From positions 1 through 17,666 of the forward strand of contig JAOXYB010020071.1 of the NCBI GenBank assembly GCA_028565635.1: a stretch of DNA of 17,666 bases, written 5' to 3'. The translations under genes and the position numbers were made by a program. Shown in pieces: positions 9,862 to 17,666 of the stretch. This stretch comes from Phoronis ovalis (lineage: Eukaryota; Phoronida; Phoronidae). The notes below the pieces were generated by a model that was not told where the DNA came from, did no database searches, and saw nothing but the letters and a program-made list of their open reading frames with translations. Numbering within the stretch: the first letter of the stretch is position 1; each line of letters starts with the position of its first letter.

Positions 9862-12800
9862 CTGTAATGCAAACATATGTTTAATTAAAAGAAATTATTT
9901 TTTGAAATCAAATATATTTCTAACATTGTAAGTAATGGGAAGAACCCCAATTATTCTACAGTAAACTTCACGATTTTAAATTTCTACAAAACTTATAACT
10001 GATGTGTGCGTACATCCACATACTTTATAACTACTATAGTTGATAAATATGTAAATTAATGAGATTTGATAGTCACAATTGCAGATATTTAATCTATTAA
10101 TTTATTCGAAAAAACATAATAATTTTTCCAAATGAATATAAACCAAGCAGCATTATGAGACACCAAGTAAATTTTAAATTTTTTATTTATTTAGATATGA
10201 ATAGCCATCAGTAGATTGAAATTCTAACCAATACACAAATTACATGATAAATTACCCTTTGGCTATTCATAACAGATGGATAAACATTTAAATTTCAGGG
10301 TTTTCCGGCGGGAGGGGGGGTTATTGACACCACGCGTGGCTTTTCATGGTACAATGTACAGGTTACCAAAGTATTTATATCAATCTAATAATTAGTCAGT
10401 AAATAATAATAACTCACATTTTGAATCTGGTATATCCGACATCTTTAGTCTTGTTAGTCCAACACTGGTCTGAAATCTGTATGTATATTCTACACATCGT
10501 TCAAATTTGTAGTGTTTTGCAGTACGTCTAGTAATCACTAAGGCATCATTGAATAAAAACATGCCTAAGGTTTCAGTTTGGAGATACATTCTAGAAAAAG
10601 AAAATTATATGGTTCAAAATAAATTGAAATACTGTTCGACATCTTAGCACATCATCTTTGTCAATATAACAAGCAGCATGAACATTCAGACAAATGAGTA
10701 CTACTTTAGAACGCTGTTATAAATGAAACTGTATAATTTAGTATAAACAATGCCGTTAATAAGTGTAATGTTTTGCCGTCACCACCTACTCTGACGCATC
10801 CCGTTTGAAGCTGAAGTAACATGCCCAGCATAATATTTGTTACAAGGACAGCTTATAGCAAATTCCAGTCAATAAATGCCCTGTGTGCATGGAGTCCATA
10901 GGTTATCTTTAGTACATCTATGCTGCATGCTCACCTTAGTTCAGGAACAAAATCACTTTGAGGAGGCAACAGTGAAGCTAAATCTTCTTGTTTAATCAAA
11001 TATCTGTTAGCTTCCAGCAAGGACTGTAACATCAATGGGACCAATATTCAAAATTTGAAAATAAACAGAACTAGTTGCAGTTAATATATCAGTTCACTGT
11101 AATGAAGGGAATGTTCAATAGATTTTACTCACATGTGCAATATCTGTAAAATTAAAGTTCTTCACAAATTTTGGATGCCAAACATTATTATGTCCATATG
11201 TAAAGAGAAATATATTTATTACACAAAATACTCATAGCTGTCCTAAAATTATATAAGGCCACACCAAAAAGTTATGTTATTTAGTGGGCGATGGCCTTTA
11301 AAAACCGAGTTGGTTGAGCTGGGTTTTTTAAAGTGTTTAACACTCAAAAGCCCTTTTAAAAAAGCAAGCTGATCGGGCTTTTTTGTGCTAAATTTTTTTT
11401 CTTCTGTTTTTTGAAGCGGTTGTGCTTGTTAAAGAAGGTTTAAAGTAATAGAAGTGAAAAAGCCAAAATTTGATGTGGTAGCACCCGTTCAACAAGGGTT
11501 CTTTTTTGGTCTGGTCTTCATAGAAGTTTTGTTTATCAAACACAATTCCCATTTTAGATCCAGATATGCTCATAGCATCTTTTTTTACTTACAGGACATC
11601 CTAAGATCTTCTTCTGTACTTCGAGTAGTTCTCTTTCTCTGCATGCATCCAGTCTCAGTTCTCTTATTATATCATCTAAATCACAAAGCTTTGCAATAGC
11701 AGCATCTAAATCAGATCTATCAGCATGATCTCTTGGTGTATGACTTTTAAACCATGTCAGCAAAGTCACATATTCATTAATACGTCTTGTTGGTAATAAG
11801 AGTAGCTCCTGTATACTGAAGTAAAAATACAAAAAGTTTCAGACTAAATTACTTGTAAAATGTACAGAACAACACATAGCTCTTAAATCATTTGAAATAT
11901 AATTATAAGAATTCTCTTGGTCATTCATATAAAGTTTTAATATCTTTGCGTCAACCAACAGTTGCTTAGAGCATGTTACATATTTAGGAGTAAAAGAGCA
12001 AGAATTTGGGTATTTATGCAAATTAAAATTATTAAGCATTTATTTTTGTCAAATGTTTAGAACTGACTAACAATAATTCTGGATTAAAAAGTACAAAAAC
12101 AATTATTTGTGATACATATTGACACTAGTTTATATAGTTCTCAGTTTTTCACAAACATGTCAACAACCAGACGAAACATACGTGATGAGGCATGACATAC
12201 ATTATGGTAATATTAGAAACTGTGAAAAAATATATATAATAATTCTTAAAAGAAAGAAGGAATGCATCGCAATAAACTCTTGTATATGTGCGGACCAGGA
12301 ACTAATATAAGTTACTACTTAGATTAGATTTTAACAAGTTCTGTTTGCATATTACGTAGGGAGCACACATGGGTGCCTCTATAGCAAATCGTATTTTAAG
12401 TGAAGTGTGGAGATGCAAAGCTTATGGGTAGTTTGGCATTTTCTAGTATCATCTACAGTATCAAACTATTGTCAGTTATAATATAGACCCATGCATACTT
12501 AAAGGGTGAGCTAAACTTTATATACACCATACATTGTTATTCTGTGATATGTCGCTTGGCGATGCACAGAACACAGCAAATTCATTTGTCGTCTTTGGGG
12601 TAGTATAAATAGCCCCGGTGATGAGTTAGTCATCAATTCAAGAGGTTGTGTCATTTGGAGCCACATTGAAATAGTAAATTCTTGTTATTTAAGTGTCATT
12701 GCAAAAAAAATTTGCGTTGGTTTCTAAAAAGTGACTATGCTGTCGCTGAATTACGAGTAATATATTATATTTTTATATTGTAATCATTGTAATATGACTA

Positions 12801-15800
12801 GTTATAAAGTGGAGTAGACAAGCCTAGCACATGTACGTGTATATAGTCATTATTTACCAACAATAAGCGATGCTGCAGAAAATATACTATGTCGTAGAGG
12901 CAGACTAAAGTTTCTATTCCATTAGAAATGCATGCTATGTCGTAAAAATAAATCATGAATTGAAGAAGACAATTATTAGATGATTATAATAGTAGTCTGG
13001 CTTCATTCATACATAACTGCTACATGTATAATTATGGGATTACAATGTGTGGTCCATCTATTCTCGTACTAAAATTAACCCCCAGACATGCTGTTATCAC
13101 AGTGCTTGAATCAATACCACAATATGTCCGTTTTATACATATGCGGAATAGATCTTCCCTCTAAAATATTTTTTTCCAGACATGCAGGAACCTGTGTTAT
13201 TATTACTAGCATTAAACAAATATTGACCGGATGTTAATTGTTTTTTATTTTTATTATAGATACCAAACAAACCGTTATTAAAAAAAGTGAACACTGTTTT
13301 TGACAAGGAACAGAAAAAAATTTACAGACAAGTTTGAGAGTCACAAAAAATGGCGCCGTTATGACCATCTATATATATGAGATGGAAACCTATTATACTG
13401 AGTTTGCAAACGAGACTCTCCGTCAGTTTTACCTAAAACACTCATATGGCCTAGAAACATACACAATGCGCAAACATTTTTGTACAAGCAAAGATTGGAG
13501 CGAAATGTAAATAGAGATGCTAAATGTAGTGAAACTAATTTATCTGATGACCATCTTCAGGCTGAGTAATAATTCCTGAACATCATGAAAATTTGAGTTA
13601 CACTTATGGGATTAGTTTGCTGATTGTATTTGTAATAAATTTCAGCAGTAACTAGTGACTATTTTTTTTTGCTGTTCATTTCTATTTCTGCTTAGCTATG
13701 CAGTTAAATAGTAAACTTATATTATCCAGTATATACCTTGTTGAATGATTTGTTATTTTTTTTTTCATGTATCAAGATGTATGCATTTTGAGGAGCATTC
13801 AACAATTGAAGTTATTCTCATTATTCAAAAAAAAAAGGCAAAGTTATTCCTTACATGTAAACAAAAAAAATAAAGTAGTTCTAAATTATACAATTCTCTT
13901 TTCCAACTGCCACGTTATTTTGTTTTCTTAATTCAGGGGAAATCATGATACTGTCCGCCACCCCCTTGGCCTTGATGGGTTTTCCCAAAAAAGGAGATAA
14001 TTCTTAATTATTTAACAGTTTCCTGGTGCAGACCTCCAGCTAACCCTTTAAAAGCATCCTATTGTAACAAGATAACAATATGGTAAGGTAACCAGTAGGC
14101 ACATCTTATTGCTGCATTGGTAGGAATATGGATTGTTGTTTTGCTATTCCTAGCCACACAACTAAAATTTCAAAGGTCAATATATGATTCTATAAACATA
14201 CATAGAAAACATTAGCATGAATTTTATGGCATAAAACAAGAAAATCACAAGCATAATGCAACTTACGTCAGCATTTTACAATCTGGGGTTCTTTCTCGTC
14301 TTTTAAGGAAAGCCCTAAAATGAGGATTTTGCTCCATGCATCGTTCAGTGGTATTTAAAATAACTTCATAATTGTTAAAAAAATTTGTGTAGGACTTCAA
14401 TCTGCCACACAATTTTAGAAAGACATCTCCAATACATTGGTGAGGGCTCCATTCTTCTACTCTATTCTTTAAGTCTCCAACCAAAATTCTGCAATACAAA
14501 GATTGAAAACTTTACAAAAATTGTAAAAACAAACTGAGAGTTCATCAAACCTAAGCAAGGATTTCATACATGTTATGTTAATCATGCATCCAGAACCTGT
14601 TTATGCATTTTGCACCAAAATACCTTAGGATCACAAATCACTAAATCTAGCCTTCATCATGATGCTTCTGTTAAAATAATAACCTACCAAGTGATATACG
14701 AAACATATAATATTAGTTGCAAAATAAAAATTAACTTGTGTGTCTCATATGTGACATAATCACAAGTCACAGATTGCTTTTTCGTAATTCGTTTGAAGCA
14801 TGGCGACAGAGATTTCAAATTGTAAGCATCCACAAACATACTTGGTCTGCTGTAAGATACCCATTACATCTGTGAAAATCCTCTGAATATTACCAGCCCC
14901 TAGCACAACTCTGTTGGAAGCAATGGATTTTCTTAATGGTACTACAAAAGCATCTCTCAAAATCTCTAAATGACGAAGATATTCGACTTCTGATGCATAG
15001 ATTTCACATGCAATAGGTGTTCGTTTTTCTGCATTACTGTCCCATTCCTTTATTGTCTAAAAATAAAAAAATCAGGCATTCAATGTATCAGTAACCAAGC
15101 ATACGAAGAACAATCATATGCCTTCAATGCTAGTCTGTAGACTGTAATTAATGAGCCCACTGTAGGTCAGTAATGCTATTTTTGTCCATTTCTAAATAAC
15201 AGTCAAGGCTTATTGTGTGTAATTTTTCAACTGCTACTTACTAGCCTCTTTATTCCTTTTGTCCTTGGTTGCCTTGTCATGAGGTAATCCCTGTCAGGTA
15301 AAGATTTATCAAAATGTTTTTCCTTCTCAGTTTTGAAATCTTTCTCTACTTCAATTACTGGAAAATTGAATAAATAAAAATATGTTACTTAAATATAGTG
15401 ATCTCAAGTTTGAAAAAAATACAATTCTTCAGTGATTTCACATTTGCGAAGTAAACATGCACAACTGTGATATTATGACACAGTGTTGCCTGTCCTGATT
15501 TTAAGCCTTTGTTCCAGGTTCCAGCAATTTTCGGCATTCTAGTGTTATGACAAACCAGCTTTATACATTTATTTTGTATTAACTTTGCTTTAAATAGGTC
15601 ATTGCTGGAATAGATGTAAAACAGCATATCGTATTCCTAGTTTCTTTTCTGATATAACATACCTAATTCTCCTTCATTATTATTAACTATTCTAGCCACC
15701 TCTTCATCAGCCTCATCTTGATCTAGCTTCAGTTTGGTAGATTCAGTAAAATTTATCTGCAATCAGCATGATTCATTGATTAGTAATGATTTCATTCATA

Positions 15801-17447
15801 ATTTCTCTGAACAGATAAGAATTTGTGTATATGCTAAAAGTTTAAAGCATGGAATTATCGTTGATCACATTTGTCATTGGTTAATAAGTAAATGAGTCTT
15901 ATTCCTCTGCATTTGTCAATGCAAAAAGCATTGTTATTCATATCCACATTACCATACCATGGAAATTAACTTAGACTTAGTTACCTTATCTTTAGCTACT
16001 GTGTTTCCTTTGTTGCCTGCTTTTTTTAGTAAATAATTTCCCAGATATTCCAGGGGTTTAACATTTTTAGCCTTTGACATTTTCACCATCCCTTCCGTCA
16101 GTGTTTCAGCTATATCATGAACACCTTGTATATCAGCTTGCCCCATAGCATCAAATATAATCTGACCTAAAATAATTAATGATAATAATGAACAATACTT
16201 CCTAGCACTACTCTTCAGAATACATTTCATCAAAACGTTTTTTTAGTCAAGTAACAAAATACTACAACTTGACTTTTAGAGATAACCACAACAAAGTTTG
16301 TGAAATTCAGTCTTCTGCAATATGGGACAGAATGATTTTTACAGACAGCACCAAAATCAATGGTCTTCCCATGTATTACACATAAGTACTATTTTGAAAT
16401 CAGTCAGTATACTAACAATTCAACAAGAATTTCTGTATGTCGCATTGTGCTATTAAAGACGTTACGAATAAAATAATTCATTCAACTTCAAGCAGATCAT
16501 TGGGTGAGTTCATTATAACAGTACACACTGCTGCTGGCCTATTTTCGAGTTTTTATATTCCTTTTATTTTCCTTTTTATATTCTCAGTGCACACAATGCT
16601 TGGCAGTTTTAATTATTTTTTCAATTTATTCCTGTTACATAATTTATAGAGGTAATTTTAAAACTGGATATTTTGCAGCTTTCTTTCACCATTGCCCAAA
16701 TGGATTGAATAGGTTTGCTTGTCAGCTGCGACGGCCAAAAAATTGGAATGACCTGCATTTATGTGGAACAACTCGCACTGAATCTTTTTTATTGTTATTT
16801 ATGAATAGTTTCTTTTTATGTCTTACATAAAACAATATTTGCAGGGTACAGTATTTGTATTACATACCAGTAACTTGTGAAACTATATCTCTGTGTTGGT
16901 CTTCTAGATACGTCCCAAGCAACTTTTTCACTTGTTTAATGCCTTCTTCAACCTGATCAGCAGTGTTAGCCCACACATTCAACTTACTGGTAACAAAGTA
17001 TAAGGTTGGTGGAGGTAGTTCATCAGGACACAAATACCATTCAGTGTTAGCTGAAATTAAAGTTTGTTAACAGCCCAAATTAAGATGTAGTATACATAAT
17101 TAATGCATTTTCACTTCCATAATATCCAAAAAAATTTACCCATTTCTTGTCTTTTTACGTACTTTGGCCAGCAATAAATAAGTGTCCATATGTTAAAAAA
17201 ATTATATTTTATATTTCAGCTTATTATCCAGACTTCTAGACAGAATATTCAACATATACTGCTTGTCATTAATGGTGACTGGACATAATTTTTTCTTTTC
17301 CCCTTCAGTACATTGGTTTTATTGAGATAATAGAATCGTAGCATCTAATATACTCACTATGGTTGTAATTGCCTACAATACCAGTTGGAGAAGAAAATGA
17401 CATGCCTGTCAATATATTGAGTTGAACCAACATTTCCAAACCAGCCT
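9728..17447 (-). CDS. ECT2L: Gene A: Dpy-30 motif + DH-PH Rho guanine-nucleotide exchange factor, ECT2L-like; 5' partial, 11 exons
   Basis: The gene is spliced on the minus strand from exons 17447-17358, 17050-16868, 16166-15985, 15756-15663, 15357-15242, 15056-14842, 14488-14267, 11815-11593, 11023-10935, 10590-10418 and 9861-9728. Every intron has GT...AG ends and the phases agree at all ten junctions, giving 572 residues and a TAG stop. Visible in order: a Dpy-30-like motif (about 106-141, key stretch KPLEYLGNYLLKK), an acidic/basic linker (152-221), a DH domain (about 236-435) and a PH domain (about 445-570, with FLFND at 482-486 and a C-terminal helix Trp at 556). DH-PH proteins load GTP onto Rho-family GTPases at membranes or the cytoskeleton. 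The GCP-S-LL...R.L pattern after the DH domain resembles ECT2, and no BRCT domain is seen, so ECT2L is favoured over ECT2. Orthology is inferred; the DH-PH assignment is strong. The N-terminus (an F-box in ECT2L) would lie beyond 17666. Confidence 0.75.
9862..10417 (-). other. Gene A last intron
   Basis: The intron holds a 12-bp inverted repeat (tatgaatagcca near 10196-10207, its complement near 10260-10271) and, at 10305-10340, a GC-rich patch with a run of eight G and the palindrome ccacgcgtgg (10330-10339). No exon is seen. Confidence 0.5.
10418..10590 (-). CDS. Gene A exon j, PH domain strands
   Basis: The exon encodes MYLQTETLGMFLFND followed by ALVITRRTAKHYKFE, which is the characteristic PH strand pattern (FLFND.L....) followed by a basic patch. 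It then gives YRFQTSVGLTRLKMSDIPDS. The acceptor is ctttttctag and the donor is gtgagtt. It exits in phase 1. Confidence 0.85.
10935..11023 (-). CDS. Gene A exon i, DH-PH junction
   Basis: This 89-bp exon encodes SLLEANRYLIKQEDL and then ASLLPPQSDFVPELR. Joined to the preceding GCP it forms the start of the PH domain, comparable to the ECT2 DH-PH junction. The acceptor is gatgttacag and the donor is gtgagca. Confidence 0.8.
11281..11395. repeat. Cluster of three hairpin-forming sequences
   Basis: In order: aaaaacc...gggttttt (about 11299-11331), the near-perfect palindrome agtgtttaacact (about 11331-11345), and aaaagcccttt...gggctttttt (about 11346-11384). The cluster lies in the gene A intron 208 nt downstream (minus-strand sense) of the exon h donor. 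It is more GC-structured than its AT-rich surroundings, so it may be a small inserted element. Confidence 0.4.
11593..11815 (-). CDS. Gene A exon h, end of the DH domain (conserved region 3)
   Basis: The exon begins IQELLLLPTRRINEYVTLL, the most conserved RhoGEF stretch (L..LL..P.QRI.RY.LLL). The usual Gln before Arg-Ile is Arg here and the usual Arg before Tyr is Glu. HTPRDHADR follows and matches the H.P..HPD turn. It ends KKILGCP at a gtaagt donor in phase 0. The 2.45-kb intron before it is the largest in gene A within this window. Confidence 0.9.
11816..14266 (-). other. Gene A large intron splitting the DH domain, about 2.45 kb
   Basis: No exon fits between the phase-2 donor at 14266 and the acceptor at 11816, and the DH sequence is continuous across it. 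It contains a TATA-like core promoter candidate (12604) and scattered poly-A/T runs. Open frames 12039-11839 (minus) and 12119-12310 (plus) have no recognisable domain. Confidence 0.6.
12604..12635 (+). promoter_or_regulatory. TATA-box plus initiator-like pair inside the intron
   Basis: tataaata at 12604-12611 is followed by gcc and, 26 bases from the TATA start, by tcatca at 12630-12635, which resembles an animal initiator. The neighbourhood (12545-12660) is less AT-rich than the rest of the intron. It could be the core promoter of a solo LTR or a chance match; no LTR ends were found. Confidence 0.2.
14267..14488 (-). CDS. Gene A exon g, middle of the DH domain
   Basis: The exon encodes the second conserved region of the DH domain, including IGDVFLKLCGRLKSYTNFFN and YEVILNTTERC, followed by FRAFLKRRERTPDCKML. 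The pattern G..FL.....L..Y..Y..N...A... is typical of RhoGEFs. The acceptor is tgtattgcag and the donor is gtaagtt. Confidence 0.85.
14842..15056 (-). CDS. Gene A exon f, start of the DH (RhoGEF) domain
   Basis: The exon encodes the first conserved region of the DH fold. ACEIYASEVEYLRHLEIL matches the usual E...E..Y...L..L pattern with the catalytic-face Glu, and GNIQRIFTDVMGILQQ matches the second helix (I..IF.N...I). The acceptor is a run of t ending in tag and the donor is gtatgtt; it ends in phase 2. Confidence 0.85.
15242..15357 (-). CDS. Gene A exon e (charged linker)
   Basis: The exon encodes VIEVEKDFKTEKEKHFD and ends in a basic stretch (TRQPRTKGIKRL) just before the DH domain. The acceptor is caattttccag and the donor is gtaagtag. 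The Lys/Arg-rich tail could aid membrane or partner binding, which is an inference from composition only. Confidence 0.7.
15663..15756 (-). CDS. Gene A exon d (acidic linker)
   Basis: This 94-bp exon encodes INFTESTKLKLDQDEADEEV followed by ARIVNNNEGEL. It is rich in Asp and Glu and likely forms a flexible linker between the Dpy-30-like motif and the RhoGEF domain. The acceptor is gctgattgcag and the donor is gtatgtt. Confidence 0.7.
15985..16166 (-). CDS. Gene A exon c, carrying the Dpy-30-like docking motif
   Basis: The exon encodes residues 91-151 of the partial protein. The segment from VHDIAETLTEGM to KPLEYLGNYLLKKAG has the Dpy-30 pattern: an amphipathic helix, a short turn with Pro, then EYL..YLL and basic residues. 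In known families this pair of helices dimerises in an X-type four-helix bundle, as in PKA RII subunits, and binds an amphipathic helix of a partner. Dpy-30 motifs are common in COMPASS and in ciliary radial-spoke-type proteins. The acceptor is taattattttag and the donor is gtaacta, phase 0. Confidence 0.75.
16167..16867 (-). other. Gene A intron between exons b and c
   Basis: This intron of about 700 bp contains two plus-strand open frames (16437-16649 and 16600-16830) rich in Phe, Leu and Ser. They are antisense and show no domain, so I treat them as noise. The exon b-c junction phase (1/1) needs no additional exon. Confidence 0.6.
16868..17050 (-). CDS. Gene A exon b
   Basis: The exon encodes NTEWYLCPDELPPPTLYF and then a helix-rich stretch (ADQVEEGIKQVKKLLGTYLE...). 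The acceptor is ttaatttcag and the donor is gtatgta. It is 183 bp, phase 1 in and phase 1 out. The proline-rich turn followed by an amphipathic helix has no family I can name; it directly precedes the Dpy-30-like exon. Confidence 0.75.
17358..17447 (-). CDS. Gene A exon a (first coding exon in the window)
   Basis: The exon encodes about 30 residues beginning AGLEMLVQLN and ending GNYNH. The acceptor is ...attaattcag and the donor is gtgagta. It enters with two bases completing a codon from an unseen upstream exon and leaves in phase 1, which joins the next exon as a Thr codon. No domain is recognised. It shows that the gene continues upstream of the window. Confidence 0.7.
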
Positions 17448-17583
17448 CTGAATTAATGAAAAAAAAAGTTAAATACTGTGCCGAGATAAGACACAAAACA
17501 TCTGTTTACTGTTCAAATAATTTTTTTAAAGATATTATCATGTTTCTTTTGATCACAAAATATTACGTATTTTTTACTGTTTA

Positions 17584-17666
17584 GCCAAAAAAACAAGAGG
17601 TCTGCGGGTGCAGACAGATGCCCATCATATGATGTAGTTTCTTTAGTTGTAAAGCCATCTATGTCA
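17584..17666 (+). repeat. Possible end of an interspersed repeat
   Basis: After a poly-A-like run (ccaaaaaaacaagaggtc), the sequence has the hairpin gtctgcgggtgcagac and gcccatcatatgatg, with a different, more GC-rich texture. The layout resembles short interspersed repeats with an aacaagag start that I recall from bivalve genomes. It runs off the window, and identity cannot be confirmed. Confidence 0.25.

Noticed and set aside
11133-11143. Possible 11-nt microexon (ttttacag / 11 nt / gtgagt) between gene A exons h and i
   Set aside because: Inclusion would shift the frame into the PH domain, whereas direct joining of exons h and i gives the expected GCP-S-LLEANRYL junction. It is either chance or a frame-breaking alternative exon.
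11346-11384. Rho-independent terminator-like hairpin followed by T run
   Set aside because: The window is eukaryotic with spliced genes, so a bacterial terminator role makes no sense. It is kept only as a structural repeat.
11454-11699. Plus-strand open frame of 81 codons
   Set aside because: It largely overlaps gene A exon h in antisense; the minus strand encodes the conserved DH helix.
16437-16830. Two overlapping plus-strand hydrophobic open frames
   Set aside because: They lie within a gene A intron, antisense, with T-rich composition explaining the Phe/Leu content; no start context or domain supports them.
17502-17665. Minus-strand frame entering from the right edge (DIDGFTTKETTSYDG...) as a further gene A exon
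   Set aside because: It has no GT donor in the right phase and coincides with the repeat-like sequence.

Overview
This window reads as eukaryotic, AT-rich nuclear DNA from an invertebrate animal. Its genes are broken into short exons of about 90-270 bp by introns with GT...AG ends, and there are no ribosome-binding sites or operons. The protein families and the intron-rich layout fit a lophotrochozoan, possibly a mollusc. That placement is an inference; no marker gene fixes the taxon.

Two multi-exon genes lie in tandem on the minus strand. I reconstructed both by chaining open frames whose splice phases agree at every junction. Gene A (17447 to 9728, 11 coding exons, 5' end outside the window) encodes the last 572 residues of a Rho guanine-nucleotide exchange factor. 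A Dpy-30-type docking motif is followed by a charged linker, a complete DH (RhoGEF) domain and a C-terminal PH domain. The DH-PH junction has a GCP...LL...R.L pattern like ECT2, so an ECT2-like (ECT2L) protein is the best guess. Gene B (7777 to 1094, eight coding exons, 3' end not located) encodes at least 395 residues. It has one N-terminal membrane segment and then a domain that I recognise, with moderate certainty, as the N-terminal region of animal proteins annotated as putative phosphoenolpyruvate synthase-like.

Between the genes (7829-8153) two small open frames face away from each other and overlap by 38 bp at their starts. One is on the minus strand, just upstream of gene B. The other is on the plus strand and encodes a single-pass membrane micropeptide candidate. 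The base composition is richer in CpG here, so this may be a shared promoter region.

The rest is intron or flank: a degenerate 30-bp tandem repeat at the left edge (about 31-300), a foldback (MITE-like) element at 3734-3852, a diverged repeat pair in the largest intron of gene B, a cluster of three hairpins at 11281-11395, a TATA-like site inside a 2.45-kb intron of gene A, and a possible interspersed repeat at the right edge. I see no tRNA, rRNA, CRISPR array or intact transposase. Nothing indicates a wholly new system; the most interesting points are the Dpy-30/RhoGEF combination, the overlapping small ORFs and the 30-bp repeat.
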